This document shows, piece by piece, positions 1 through 9,651 of a stretch of DNA of 64,000 bases. Source of the stretch: Sodalis sp. dw_96. GTDB taxonomy: Bacteria; Pseudomonadota; Gammaproteobacteria; Enterobacterales; Enterobacteriaceae. The stretch spans positions 496,001 through 560,000 of the forward strand of contig NZ_JAAVUT010000001.1 of assembly GCF_018449575.1 (NCBI RefSeq). The letters run 5' to 3'. Each line of letters starts with the position of its first letter. The stretch's first letter is position 1. The translations under genes and the position numbers were made by a program. Below the pieces are notes generated by a model. The model was given only the letters and a program-made list of their open reading frames with translations, did not search any database and was not told the DNA's origin.

Positions 1-132
1 ATCAAGTGTCTGCTGGGTCTGCTGTTCTTCGTGGTCTATCTGCCGATCCTCGGTTATCTGGCCAATCAGCGCCTGTACGATTTACGCGATTTGATTCATA
101 TCCTGCCGACCCTGGTGGGCAAACCCGGATAA
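1..132 (+). CDS. hrcT: HrcT, T3SS export apparatus protein (3' end only)
   Basis: An open frame enters from the left edge and ends at a TAA at 130-132, giving 43 residues. The piece is a hydrophobic stretch (around KCLLGLLFFVVYLPILGYL) followed by a short polar tail, as expected for the C-terminus of the SctT/HrcT inner-membrane export component. It lies 4 bp before hrcU, the normal hrcT-hrcU order at the end of the hrpJ-hrcU operon. The assignment rests on position and hydrophobicity because most of the gene is outside the window. Confidence 0.75.
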   Translation: MKCLLGLLFFVVYLPILGYLANQRLYDLRDLIHILPTLVGKPG

Positions 133-136
133 GCCG

Positions 137-1219
137 ATGAGTGAAAAAACCGAAGACGCCACGCCGCAAAAGCTGAAAGAGTCACGTAAAAAAGGGCAGG
201 TCAGCCAAAGCCAGGACATTCCCCGCCTGCTGATCTGCATCGGCATCTTCGAGTCCATTTTTGCCATGGTGGACACCGGCATGCAGCGGCTTGAATCGAT
301 GATCATCCTGCCCCTCGATCGACTGCACGATCCCTTCGCCCATGCGATGGATGAGGTGGTCACGGATTCGCTGCTGGTCATGCTGATGTTTTGCGGCAGC
401 GTGTGCGGCATTGCATTACTGCTGCGCATCGTCGGCGGCTGGGTACAGTTCGGTCCGCTGTTCGCCCCCGAAGCCCTGGCGCCCAAATTTGATATGTTTA
501 ATCCGGCGCATCAGTTCAAAAATATGTTTTCCACCAAGCAATTTGTCCAACTGCTCGCCAGTCTGCTGAAAGCGGCGGCCATCAGCACCGTCTTCTATTT
601 GGCGATCAAACCCGAACTGGGCAACCTGGCGCAGCTGGCGTACGGCGATCTGAACGGTTTTTGGCAATCGGTGATGCGTCTATTCGTCAAGATTACCCGT
701 CAGACGCTGATGGTGCTGCTGGTGATAAGCCTGCTGGATTTCGCCATCCAAAAATTCTTCTTCCGTAAGCAGCAGCGCATGAGCCATGAAGATATCCGTA
801 ACGAATTCAAGCAAAGCGAGGGGGATCCCCATATGAAAGGCCACCGGCGGCAGGTGGCGAAGGAGATTCTCAACAAAGCCGCCCCCGCGCCGCGCAAAAT
901 TGTGATTAAAGATGTCGATATGCTGCTGGTCAATCCGACGCACTATGCCGTCGGGCTGTTCTACCGGCCGGATGTCACTCCGTTGCCGCGCCTGATGTTC
1001 AAAGCCGCCGACCGCGAAGCGTCCGAATTGATCGAGCGGGCCCAGCAGGCGCGGGTGCCGGTCATCCGCTTTGTCTGGCTTACCCGGACCCTGTACCGCA
1101 CCACAAGGGAGGGCGCCTATATTCCGAGGGAAACGCTGACGGCGGTGGCGCAGGTATATCGTTTATTGCGCGAGCTGGAAGACCAGCAGCTTGATGAAGT
1201 AATTGAAATAAATGAATAA
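137..1219 (+). CDS. hrcU: HrcU, T3SS export gate and substrate-specificity switch protein
   Basis: HrcU/SctU (FlhB family) is the inner-membrane export component whose autocleavage switches secretion from early to late substrates. The 360-residue product begins MSEKTEDATPQKLKESRKKGQ, the family's standard N-terminus. It has four hydrophobic segments in the first ~210 residues and a cytoplasmic domain with the self-cleaving NPTH motif at residues 266-269, so the cleavage site is intact. Length is normal for the family. It is the last gene of the export operon, 4 bp after hrcT. Family assignment is secure, and the Hrp1-type name follows from the linked hrp genes. Confidence 0.95.
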   Translation: MSEKTEDATPQKLKESRKKGQVSQSQDIPRLLICIGIFESIFAMVDTGMQRLESMIILPLDRLHDPFAHAMDEVVTDSLLVMLMFCGSVCGIALLLRIVGGWVQFGPLFAPEALAPKFDMFNPAHQFKNMFSTKQFVQLLASLLKAAAISTVFYLAIKPELGNLAQLAYGDLNGFWQSVMRLFVKITRQTLMVLLVISLLDFAIQKFFFRKQQRMSHEDIRNEFKQSEGDPHMKGHRRQVAKEILNKAAPAPRKIVIKDVDMLLVNPTHYAVGLFYRPDVTPLPRLMFKAADREASELIERAQQARVPVIRFVWLTRTLYRTTREGAYIPRETLTAVAQVYRLLRELEDQQLDEVIEINE

Positions 1220-1268
1220 GACCGGGGGGATTAAACGCTGGATTTGTGATCAATGTCGCTCATCATAG

Positions 1269-1297
1269 CGAACCTGACCCAGCTTTCCACCCACTCA
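1269..1297 (+). promoter_or_regulatory. hrp box (HrpL-dependent promoter) of the effector candidate
   Basis: CGAACC at 1269-1274 is followed, after 16 bp, by CCACTCA at 1291-1297. Against the HrpL sigma-factor consensus GGAACC-N15/16-CCACNNA only the first base of the -35 element differs. It lies 107 bp before the ATG at 1405, on the same strand. It places that gene in the HrpL regulon. Confidence 0.82.
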
Positions 1298-1404
1298 TTG
1301 GGAGTGGACTGAGTAATAACCAGCTGTTTCATCGCGCTAATCCGTCGATTTTTCCAGCCCGCACAGAAGATCCTTTTATCAGCCTATATGAATGAGGTAA
1401 TACC

Positions 1405-3012
1405 ATGCCATCACCCATCAATACCCCTAATCCGGTGAGTTTGTCAGGCGATATCGCGTCCACGTCGGCTCAAGGGGCTCAGCAAACCGATCAGGCACAG
1501 CTTGGCGGCGGCGTAAGCGGCGTCAATTCCGCTTACGCCGGCAGGGGATATAGCCCCGCGCAGTTGGCCAATCATTCTGATATCAGAGAGATGCTAAAGG
1601 GGGATTATGACACCTATCGCAACGGCGCCAATGCCGGCGCCATCGATAACGTCGTGACGACCCGCGCCGAAAGTTTGGCTTTTGAGTTCGGCCATTCCCG
1701 CGCGGATGTGGAAAATAATTTGGCCAAAGCGCAGAAGCTGGATTGGATCTCCGCCACCGCCGCGGGTACGCTCACGGCCACGCCTTTTGTTGTTTCAGGT
1801 TTTTTGGCGAAAGTGCTCAACGATAAGATGTTGTCGGGGCTGCCTGCGGGAGGCTATTCGCAAGAGGCGTTAGCGGCGCTTATCGGCAACGCGACCGCCA
1901 TGGAATTGAAGGCTATCGGCGATAAAATATTCGAGCCGGCCACCACCGATGCACTCTGGCTGGCCCCGGATGAGTCGAAGATGGACCCGGCGTTGAAAAA
2001 TGCCTTTAATACCAAACAATCCATTCACCAGGAAGCATGGAAAAGCGCCCTGGGCGGGCTGGGTTACACCCTGCGCAACGCTATCGTCGGTTTGCTCGCC
2101 GCGGCGAAAAACCCGCAGCTTAGCCAGGCGGCTAATCTTATTTTAACCGCGACGGCGGGCAGTTTGGGCGGGGCGATAACCCATTCCTACGACGTCAAGC
2201 ATCAGCCCCAGGGATTGCAATGCCTGCTGGCCCGGGATGATTGGAAAGAGAGGTACCGGCAATTGAACGACACGCCGGTGTATAATCAATTGATTGGTGG
2301 GACGGTTCGCCGAAGCGGCGAGGTGGTCAGCGGTTTGCTGACCATGGGTCTGGAAGGCGGAAGAAATGCCTTAACGGCTAAGGCGTTGGCCGATGCTTCC
2401 ATCCTGGGGGCCGGCGGCAGCATTTCGACGGTGATCGTCAAAGCGTTGATGAGCATTAAAGACGCCAGCGTCGATTCACGCGGTATGGCGGTTGTCGCCG
2501 GTTTGCTCAGCGCGCTGTTTAATGCGCCGGTCTATGCGATCCAAGGGGCCGGGGGCGTTTATCTCGGGCATCTTGCCGATAAAAGCACATCCGCAGTCAG
2601 GAAAGCCATTACCTCGGGCTCATCATCCCTGGGTGATGGAGCGGTGGCTACGGCGGACAGAGCGGGCCGGCTGCCCCATGCGACGGGCGCGGCGGTGGGG
2701 AATATGACTGCTCGCGCCGGCGAAATTTATCACACCGGGCATGAAGCGGTCAGCAATTTCAGCCATCATCTGCCTACTGTGGGTCAGCTAATCCAAATAG
2801 GGACGGGAGACGACAATGTTATTATCGATAATCCCGATGTGGCCAACGCATTCACCTCCGCCTATCGCAGTATGGCCAGCCATTTACCGGCGGAACTGCG
2901 GTCGAGAGTTATTCCGATGCGTGATGTGCCACACGACGAGATGATTCCCCTGACGGCGATATCCCGATCCAATACCGATGATACGGCACATGACGCCGGA
3001 GACATGGTATAA
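1405..3012 (+). CDS. Candidate T3SS-secreted effector or translocator, unrecognised family
   Basis: I do not recognise this 535-residue protein. What can be seen: a polar N-terminus rich in Ser, Gln, Ala and Pro with an aliphatic residue at position 5 (MPSPINTPNPVSLSG), typical of T3SS secretion signals. A central half follows with at least five hydrophobic or Gly/Ala-rich helices (about residues 112-135, 215-235, 245-260, 325-352, 360-385). The C-terminal ~130 residues are polar. A hrp box lies upstream, and the gene sits immediately after hrcU, the position often held by hrpK or an effector in related clusters. The membrane-seeking profile suggests a protein that inserts into host membranes. 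ATG at 1405 has a GAGG ribosome site. It has no separate chaperone beside it. Confidence 0.6.
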   Translation: MPSPINTPNPVSLSGDIASTSAQGAQQTDQAQLGGGVSGVNSAYAGRGYSPAQLANHSDIREMLKGDYDTYRNGANAGAIDNVVTTRAESLAFEFGHSRADVENNLAKAQKLDWISATAAGTLTATPFVVSGFLAKVLNDKMLSGLPAGGYSQEALAALIGNATAMELKAIGDKIFEPATTDALWLAPDESKMDPALKNAFNTKQSIHQEAWKSALGGLGYTLRNAIVGLLAAAKNPQLSQAANLILTATAGSLGGAITHSYDVKHQPQGLQCLLARDDWKERYRQLNDTPVYNQLIGGTVRRSGEVVSGLLTMGLEGGRNALTAKALADASILGAGGSISTVIVKALMSIKDASVDSRGMAVVAGLLSALFNAPVYAIQGAGGVYLGHLADKSTSAVRKAITSGSSSLGDGAVATADRAGRLPHATGAAVGNMTARAGEIYHTGHEAVSNFSHHLPTVGQLIQIGTGDDNVIIDNPDVANAFTSAYRSMASHLPAELRSRVIPMRDVPHDEMIPLTAISRSNTDDTAHDAGDMV

Positions 3013-3024
3013 ACGCTTGATGAG

Positions 3025-3046
3025 GGGGCGACGTCAATGTCGCCCC
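3025..3046 (+). terminator. Hairpin between convergent effector gene and dspF
   Basis: GGGGCGAC and GTCGCCCC form a perfect 8-bp GC-rich stem with a 6-base loop, 13 bp after the stop codon at 3012. There is no U-run, so this is a terminator-like hairpin rather than a classic intrinsic terminator. Confidence 0.5.
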
Positions 3047-3133
3047 GGTTCATCGGGCCCTGTCTGTCGGGTGGCGCCTCGGCGGCTTTCGCCGCTAGTG
3101 CCCTTCCGGTACGCTTTTTCGATGTTCAGCCGT

Positions 3134-3601
3134 TTAGGCCCGGTTCATCGGGCTCACCCGAGCAAGGCTTCGGGAATCGGTGGGTGTTGTTTTCTCCGCG
3201 ACCTGTTCCATGACGAAATGGCGAACTTCCTTGACCTGCTGAATGAATCCTGTCAGCAGATGCGTAAAGCCGGTTTCATCCAAGGCGGCAAGTTTTTGTT
3301 GGGTGCAGAGCCGCACGCCGTTTTCCTGGTCCAGCGCGATCCAGCCGCCGCGCATGGCGTTCATTTCAAAATTGAGCGCCAACAGGCCGCGGCAAATACC
3401 GTCCGACTGAGGGGGGGCAAGCCTGAACAACAGGCAATGCATAATGAAACTGTCGCTTTGCGGCGGCAGTTCGATGACCGCCGCCTCCTGGCCCCGCTGG
3501 TCATAGAGCCCGCAAACGCCGTGTTCCAGTTTCAGGGCCGTATGGAGGCTGCGGCCAAAGTGAGCCAGCAGCCGATCAAGGTATGCGGTTTCCACCGTCA
3601 T
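3134..3601 (-). CDS. dspF: DspF, T3SS chaperone of DspE
   Basis: DspF is a class I (CesT-like) T3SS chaperone that binds the N-terminal part of its AvrE-family effector in the bacterial cytoplasm. The 155-residue acidic protein starts MTVETAYLDRLLAHFGRSL and has the short helix, beta-rich core and C-terminal helix layout of the family. It begins 35 bp after the dspE stop on the same strand, the standard dspE-dspF order, so it should be co-transcribed from the dspE hrp box. It is slightly longer than the ~140-residue relatives because of a polar C-terminal tail. Confidence 0.88.
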   Translation of the reverse strand: MTVETAYLDRLLAHFGRSLHTALKLEHGVCGLYDQRGQEAAVIELPPQSDSFIMHCLLFRLAPPQSDGICRGLLALNFEMNAMRGGWIALDQENGVRLCTQQKLAALDETGFTHLLTGFIQQVKEVRHFVMEQVAEKTTPTDSRSLARVSPMNRA

Positions 3602-3635
3602 AACATTCTCCTGTCAGTTATTGGGTCTCGCGGAC

Positions 3636-6600
3636 CTAAGGATGTAATACCGTTCCGCCTTCCTGGGCGCGGGCCAGCGTCTCGGCGTCCTGGGATGACG
3701 CCTTGGCGATATCCCCGGAAAGTACGCATGCCATTGGGGTGTCTTGATCTTCCCCATAGCCGAAGGTAAAGGTTCCCAGATTCTTGTTCATGGAAACCGA
3801 CGCGCCGTTTGAGGCGCCGATGATAAACGTCGGCGAGGCGATACCGTCGCGTTTGATTTCGTTACGGGTAAACGCGATAGACTTTACCCGCATGTTGGCG
3901 CGGGTTTTCAAGCGTGTGATCACCTCCCGCGTATCGATTTCATTGTTCAGCCACTGTTGAGCAATTTGCTCTTTCATTGAGTCCTTGAGTTCCAGCGTCA
4001 CCACCGCCTGGGTATCCTGGGCATGTTGGAACCCGCGAATATCCTCCTTCAATCGCGGATTGTCCGCCATCAACCCGCCGATCAATTCAGCGTTGCTTGC
4101 CGGTAAGTCTTGGCTTCCCAGCTTATGCAGCAGGTGCATCAGGTTATTGCTGTCGATTTTCGATAAATTGTTGTACGTGGTCTTGTATTCAATATTGTCC
4201 AATAACTGCATATGTTGATTGATGGCCGTCTGCTGGTTTAGGTTTCGCTTGAGATCGCGAAGGGCGGCATATTGGGGGATATCGAGCCCGCCTGCTTCCC
4301 CCATCGGGAGGAAGCGGGTTGCCAGGCGCTGGAGTTTTTGCTCCGGCGTCAGCGCGTCATCCGCCTGTTCCGGTGCGCCAACCGAAGCACCCGCGTTGCG
4401 TGCCGGCTGTTTACCTTGGGCGACCGGGGAAAGCGCCGGCGGGTTTTTGCCGTTAAGGGACGCCAGGAATTGCTGGGAATCTTGATCCTTGAACGCCTCG
4501 CCCAGAGACTGGGTCAATTTATCCAGCTGTACGTCCTCCGCCGGCGTCGGGGTGGTGAAATCCATGCTGACGTTTTGCCGGGTCCGGTTGTCCACGCTGG
4601 CTTGAATACCGATGTTAAAAGCGGCAACCACCGGGATACGCAGATTTTCGGCGGGTTGCGTTACCGACCCGAACGCGCCCGCCGCATTGGCTTTCAAACT
4701 GACGATATTCATCATTCGGGCACGGTTTACGGTGCGGCTGATTTGCAACGTAGAGTCGCCTTGGGTGCTGTCTTGCGCACGGGTGGCGGAAAACAGATTG
4801 GCGCTTGCGGTGAGAGCGACCAAGGCGCGTATGGTGGGCGCATCTTTATGTTGCGGCCCGGTAACCGCGAAACCGCCTATCAAGCTGAAGTTGGCGTCCA
4901 CGTCAAAAGACATCGTGGTACCGTTTTTGACCCGGTGGTCGATGCCTTTGTCCAACAGTTCCAACGGGTTCAGGGAACCGGAGGCTAACGCGTCAATAAA
5001 GCCGGGCAGTTCGGCTTCGGAGAGATTGAACGTCACGTTGTTTTGCATCTGGTTTTGCAGCGTCAGGGAGAGTATGCCGTTGGCGCGAAAGGTGGGGGAC
5101 AACTGCCAGCCGCTGTCGAAATCATGCCCGTCGTCGGACAGATCCAGCGGATTGAACCCGGCGACGCCAAACAGTGTGCCGCTAACCCCGCCGTTGCGAT
5201 CGAAGCTGACGTTGATGCCGTAATCGGCACGAGAAAAGCTCAGGCCATACTCCCGGTCGATATTGGCCCGTCCGCCCACCATGCCCAATGCCGCCTGCCC
5301 GGGGATAAACAGCGAATTACTCGAGGCGCCGTAAGTGCGGCGAAAGCTGATATTTTCATTACTGTCCAGCGATAACGCCGTATCTTTGAGTTTCACCACC
5401 AAATCTTCCTGGCTGTTGGCCTTCATCACGCTGCGGGCGGTGACATTAACGCCGTGATCCTCTTTCTTGAACGCATGGGTCATACTCTTGATGGCATCGT
5501 AGCTTTTCTCCAGGGCGTTATCGTTGATGAAACCCTGGCTGGAGGCTTTTTTCACCGGATTGAGCCCGTATGTCTGGTCACGCAGCGCGCGGAAAGCCTG
5601 TTCCAGGGGGATAAGCGTTTGCGGGGTTTGGGCTTTATCCGTCCATTCTTCCCTGTCGATCACCTCATGCAGCTCCGACAGCATCAGATTTTGATAGAGG
5701 GTGTCCGGGCAAAACGCCTTGATCGCCGCCAGCGACTGTTGCATTTTCAACCGCGCCCGATCGGTGCTCAACAGGTGCGCCAATGCGGATAAATCATCGG
5801 GGGGCAGGCTTTGAGCCACAATCTGCGGAAGGTTATGCTGAATATCCTGCTCGCCGGCCTGTCGCCCGGCGCCGGGTTTTTTCTCCTGGCTTGCCAGATT
5901 GGCCGCCAGTAGTCCCATATCCGCCAAGGTCAGGCATTCTTTCGCCATGTCCGGTAAGCCCCGTTCAAGATCGGACAGCAGCCGGTGGGCCCGTTGACGA
6001 CCTTCTTCGGTGGACAGTTGACTCATCAGCGGTGTCATCTCGCCTACCGCCAGTTTTTGCACGTCGGCGCTCGGGTAGCCGCTTTTTATGGCCGCGCACA
6101 TATTCGCGGTGCGATAAGGTTCCGTATGGCCCTGCAGCCGATCCACAAATTCATGCAGCGCCTTCAGCAGTAATCCGTCGAGAATGGCGCGGGATTTCGC
6201 TAAATTCATATCATCGGAGGGATCGCGGTTACGCCCCATCGGGATATGCTCCTTCTGGTGACTCATCGCCGTTTCGCGCTTTGTCATGCTGTCCAGTACC
6301 TGCTTGGCATGATTGGTCTCATTGGCCGGGAAATGCGTGAAAATATTCTTCAAGCCGGCGGTGAGATCGACGCCGGAACTGCTGGGGTTAAATCTGCCGC
6401 TGTGTTTATTTTTCGGCGTGAAATGCCCGTCGTCAATCTCTTGGCGATGGCTATCAATGACGCCGTGATGCTGTCCCAGCAGGGCGATATGATGAAACGC
6501 ACTCTCGTCGATTTCGTCGCTGAACCCTTTGATCTTTGCCAGGAACGGCGGCCAGCTCTTATCTTCAATCGCCAGGGCGCCAAGCCGGCCGGCAAGATCT

Positions 6601-9305
6601 TGACGGGGCGGCTGTCGGGCAATGTCCGTGTTTAATTGCTTTAATTCGCTAAACAGTCTGCCTTGCTCCTGATAGATAGCGTCGAGTCCATGACGGCCCA
6701 CCGCCTGATGCTGAATAGCGCCGCCGGCGGCTTTAAACGGTCTCGGCACTTCCAGGGTGGGCTTGAATAAAAACGCACGAATTCTGGTCTTAAAAGGGGT
6801 GATGGCTTTGGTGCCCGGCTGGCCGGTACTGCCCAGAATATCCCTTTCAAGTTTAAGGGTTATCCCGGTGCCTTTCATCACATGGCCCCCGCTTTCAAGC
6901 AGACGTCCGAAACGCCGTTCTTTGCCTTCCATATCGAATACCGCGCGATCGGCATGGGGGTCGGTAATCGCCGCCCAGTTCCCCTGGCGCAACCGTGCCA
7001 TTTTCCCGTCTTTGTCGGTGACCATGACATGGTTGCTTTTATCTATTCGCACCGTGACCAAATCCGCGAGTTCAATCTCTGTATTCAGCGGCACATGCTG
7101 CCAATCTCCCTCGGGGGATTGCGCTCCGCGCGTATACAGCTCGCCGCGCCCGTTTAACAAATAGCTATTTTGCTCATCATCCTGCGTCAGATAGGCGGTA
7201 TTTTGCTCTTCGTCGGAGATCTTCAATTGATGGTTTTCATCGGCAAGCAGTGCTGAACTCTTGCCAAGTCCCGCTGCCGCCGGCAGTGATACCGGATGCC
7301 ATGCGCTTGCCGGATTAGGGTTCTGCCACTCATCCGCCGCCATGGTGAACAGCTCGCCCTGTTCATTAAGGGCGAAGAGATTTTTCTGGTGATTGATTTC
7401 CAGGTCGGCCAGCCGGCTGTGCCCGTTCGCGGCGGGCAACATGTTTAATCCCTGGTTGGGAAGCATATGCATAAGTTTGGCTTCATTACGCGCGCCGGGA
7501 TTGACGTGATGCACCTGGAGTTCGCCTTTTTCCGTCTGCGCCACATAGCAGGTGTTATCCATGACCGCCAGCGTCGTGGCGTTATCCTCTTTGCGCAAGC
7601 CGGGGCTGGCCAGAGCGGCGGAAACGGTATTTCTTGCCTGCCTGATGTTGAAAACATTGCTTGCATGGCTGATATCGCCGCTGGTGTCGTTCAGGTTAAG
7701 CTTTTTGATTTGGCCGTCCTTCAGGATCCAGGGATTGCTATCGAGCCCGCTTTTTAACCGATCCGCCTTTTCGTCGCTGGCTTCCCAGCGCTGGGTTATT
7801 TTATCGAAAAAATGGACCTTGCCGTCGTGCAGGGTCAATCTGCCCAGACGCCCCAGTTCAACAATTTCCGCGTCCTTCGGATCCCATTGTCTCAGACCGG
7901 ACTGCCGGTCGATCACCAGGCTGTCGCTCAGGTTCCAGCCGGGTTTAAACGTTTGGCTGTGATCAAGTCGGCAGGCATGTTCCTGATTTCTGGTGTCTTT
8001 AACCAGGGCGTGCAGGGTGCCGTCGCCATTGGTGATAAATCCTGACACCCGGTGCTGCTCGCCGAGAGGTTCGCTCAATGCCCGGGTCAGCGCCGGAAGA
8101 GGACTGAGCAAGAGTTCCGGCTCTCCCGGTCGGGGCCTATCGGCACCGTAGACTTTACCGTCACTGTTGCAGGCGTAAAGCGTATCGCCGTGAAGGGCGA
8201 CCGCAAGGGCATGAAAAGGCGAGCTTCCGTTGCCGTCCCCGGCTTTAAGCGTCAGGTTAGTCCGCTCTTGCGTGGTGGAATCCAGTGCGGCGATTAATTT
8301 TACCGATTGCGCCTTGGTTTTTTCATTGGTTAACAATATCAGCGTCTGACCGTCGGCATGGGTAGTGAAGCCGGTAACGTTATCCTTGAACACGGCGGAG
8401 TTTTTACCGCTGGTCAGATCGGCTAGCCGGTGCTTATCGCTCACCGCGTAAAGATGGCCGTCTCCCTGCCGGGACAACAGTGAGAGGGCTTCATCATGCT
8501 CCGGATCCGATTGCCAACTTTTATCGGCCGTGTCGTAGCGGTAAAGTTTGTCATTGTGCAGCCGTAACTGCTCAGGTTCCCCCTCTGCGTTGGTGTGGGA
8601 GAAAATGCCGGTCAGCTTCTCTCGGATAGCGCTGTCGGGCAGCGCCACCTGTGTTGTTTGCCGCGGTGCGGCGCCGGGCCTGACCGGGCCGGCCTGTCCG
8701 ACACTTACCTGGCCGGCCCGGTCATCCAGTGCGAGCTGGTATTGAGGATTGCCGCTGCTAAGCATTTTTTTTGTCTTCCCGCTCAAACTCAAGTCGATGC
8801 GATGCCGCCAGGCATCGTTGGCCTTGCTGCTCCCCACGCCGATCAGGGCCAGTTCCGAACTTTGCAGGCTGAACAGCCGGCCTTTGGCATCGAGTAAGAC
8901 ATCGGTGGTCTGATCCTTGTTCGCGGCCAGGCTCTGATAGAGATATTGGGACCTGCCCAACGTCGCTTTTATCATATTGGCATAAGGGTGGTGGGTAGAA
9001 TCCGCACTGACATCGAGCCGACCCTTATCCTTGAGCTGCAATCCCAAGGGTTGCGACAGCGCGTTATTAGCCGGATGTTCACCGGAATGGCCCTGTGGGG
9101 CCCGGGGCTGTTGCGATAACGGCGAGGAAGCGTCCGGCGGCGGCAGCTGTGCGCCGTCCTGTTGCATCGAGCCGGCGCCGCTCTGGGTCGGCCGTGACTT
9201 CATCTGGCGTAATGGGATGTCTCCTGCAGGGGGTGATCCCGCGGGAGTCAGGTTTTCATTGGCGGAGGCATTGTGGACCTCCGGGGAAGGTATATTCAGG
9301 TTCAT
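3636..9305 (-). CDS. dspE: DspE, AvrE-family T3SS effector
   Basis: AvrE/DspE effectors are very large proteins reported to form water- and solute-permeable channels in host plant membranes. They suppress immunity and cause watersoaking. This product is 1889 residues, close to the family size of about 1800. A disordered N-terminus (~1-110) is followed by a propeller-like region of repeated DG..Y/F strands (~120-830). A helical region comes next, with the family block around SHQKEHIPMGRNRDP, and then the C-terminal beta region: SLDSNENISFRRTYG, ELPGFIDALASGSLNP, and the terminal strand NLGTFTFGYGEDQDTP. The start is ATG 9305-9303, because the conserved Met-Asn-Leu start fits 59 bp after a hrp box, whereas the longer frame begins upstream of that promoter's likely transcript. 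dspF follows. Confidence 0.95.
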   Translation of the reverse strand: MNLNIPSPEVHNASANENLTPAGSPPAGDIPLRQMKSRPTQSGAGSMQQDGAQLPPPDASSPLSQQPRAPQGHSGEHPANNALSQPLGLQLKDKGRLDVSADSTHHPYANMIKATLGRSQYLYQSLAANKDQTTDVLLDAKGRLFSLQSSELALIGVGSSKANDAWRHRIDLSLSGKTKKMLSSGNPQYQLALDDRAGQVSVGQAGPVRPGAAPRQTTQVALPDSAIREKLTGIFSHTNAEGEPEQLRLHNDKLYRYDTADKSWQSDPEHDEALSLLSRQGDGHLYAVSDKHRLADLTSGKNSAVFKDNVTGFTTHADGQTLILLTNEKTKAQSVKLIAALDSTTQERTNLTLKAGDGNGSSPFHALAVALHGDTLYACNSDGKVYGADRPRPGEPELLLSPLPALTRALSEPLGEQHRVSGFITNGDGTLHALVKDTRNQEHACRLDHSQTFKPGWNLSDSLVIDRQSGLRQWDPKDAEIVELGRLGRLTLHDGKVHFFDKITQRWEASDEKADRLKSGLDSNPWILKDGQIKKLNLNDTSGDISHASNVFNIRQARNTVSAALASPGLRKEDNATTLAVMDNTCYVAQTEKGELQVHHVNPGARNEAKLMHMLPNQGLNMLPAANGHSRLADLEINHQKNLFALNEQGELFTMAADEWQNPNPASAWHPVSLPAAAGLGKSSALLADENHQLKISDEEQNTAYLTQDDEQNSYLLNGRGELYTRGAQSPEGDWQHVPLNTEIELADLVTVRIDKSNHVMVTDKDGKMARLRQGNWAAITDPHADRAVFDMEGKERRFGRLLESGGHVMKGTGITLKLERDILGSTGQPGTKAITPFKTRIRAFLFKPTLEVPRPFKAAGGAIQHQAVGRHGLDAIYQEQGRLFSELKQLNTDIARQPPRQDLAGRLGALAIEDKSWPPFLAKIKGFSDEIDESAFHHIALLGQHHGVIDSHRQEIDDGHFTPKNKHSGRFNPSSSGVDLTAGLKNIFTHFPANETNHAKQVLDSMTKRETAMSHQKEHIPMGRNRDPSDDMNLAKSRAILDGLLLKALHEFVDRLQGHTEPYRTANMCAAIKSGYPSADVQKLAVGEMTPLMSQLSTEEGRQRAHRLLSDLERGLPDMAKECLTLADMGLLAANLASQEKKPGAGRQAGEQDIQHNLPQIVAQSLPPDDLSALAHLLSTDRARLKMQQSLAAIKAFCPDTLYQNLMLSELHEVIDREEWTDKAQTPQTLIPLEQAFRALRDQTYGLNPVKKASSQGFINDNALEKSYDAIKSMTHAFKKEDHGVNVTARSVMKANSQEDLVVKLKDTALSLDSNENISFRRTYGASSNSLFIPGQAALGMVGGRANIDREYGLSFSRADYGINVSFDRNGGVSGTLFGVAGFNPLDLSDDGHDFDSGWQLSPTFRANGILSLTLQNQMQNNVTFNLSEAELPGFIDALASGSLNPLELLDKGIDHRVKNGTTMSFDVDANFSLIGGFAVTGPQHKDAPTIRALVALTASANLFSATRAQDSTQGDSTLQISRTVNRARMMNIVSLKANAAGAFGSVTQPAENLRIPVVAAFNIGIQASVDNRTRQNVSMDFTTPTPAEDVQLDKLTQSLGEAFKDQDSQQFLASLNGKNPPALSPVAQGKQPARNAGASVGAPEQADDALTPEQKLQRLATRFLPMGEAGGLDIPQYAALRDLKRNLNQQTAINQHMQLLDNIEYKTTYNNLSKIDSNNLMHLLHKLGSQDLPASNAELIGGLMADNPRLKEDIRGFQHAQDTQAVVTLELKDSMKEQIAQQWLNNEIDTREVITRLKTRANMRVKSIAFTRNEIKRDGIASPTFIIGASNGASVSMNKNLGTFTFGYGEDQDTPMACVLSGDIAKASSQDAETLARAQEGGTVLHP

Positions 9306-9363
9306 GTTTTCTATCCTTACCGATGGAAGGGGAAAGACACTGCGATAGCCGGAGCCTATGAGC

Positions 9364-9391
9364 TGAGTGCCCATTGCCGCCGGCGGGTTCC
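9364..9391 (-). promoter_or_regulatory. hrp box of dspE
   Basis: Read on the minus strand, GGAACC (9391-9386), 15 bp, then GCACTCA (9370-9364). One base of the CCAC element differs from consensus. The box is 59 bp upstream of the dspE ATG, in the only gap between hrpT and dspE. Confidence 0.8.
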
Positions 9392-9448
9392 CATCGGCAG
9401 GGAAATTTCCGACGATTTATCCGCTGACGGGCGCGGAGGTTAACCCCG

Positions 9449-9640
9449 TCAATCATTTATCTGGACCTGGGTGTAATCGTAGGGACCGTTGCGCAGGTCC
9501 TGCTGCCACCAGATGGTTAACCGATGCGGATCGGAGCCGGGGCGGCAACTGACCGCTTCGCACCCGGCGGTTTTCGGCTGGGCGCAGGCGCTCAGCAGGG
9601 GGCTGAGGACGATGACTATCAGCAGCTTGCGTGTAATCAC
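9449..9640 (-). CDS. hrpT: HrpT, small T3SS lipoprotein
   Basis: HrpT is a small outer-membrane lipoprotein of Hrp1 systems thought to help the secretin HrcC assemble. The 63-residue product has an N-terminal hydrophobic signal and a lipobox (LLSAC, Cys19 in MITRKLLIVIVLSPLLSAC), followed by a short Cys-containing mature part. It starts 11 bp after hrcC, its normal place. In related clusters hrpV follows, but here the next thing is the dspE promoter. Confidence 0.88.
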   Translation of the reverse strand: MITRKLLIVIVLSPLLSACAQPKTAGCEAVSCRPGSDPHRLTIWWQQDLRNGPYDYTQVQIND

Positions 9641-9651
9641 GGTTTCTCTCC

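Noticed and set aside
4272-4988. Long plus-strand frames inside dspE and other minus-strand genes
   Set aside because: Shadow frames in GC-rich coding DNA; their translations are low-complexity and lack start signals.
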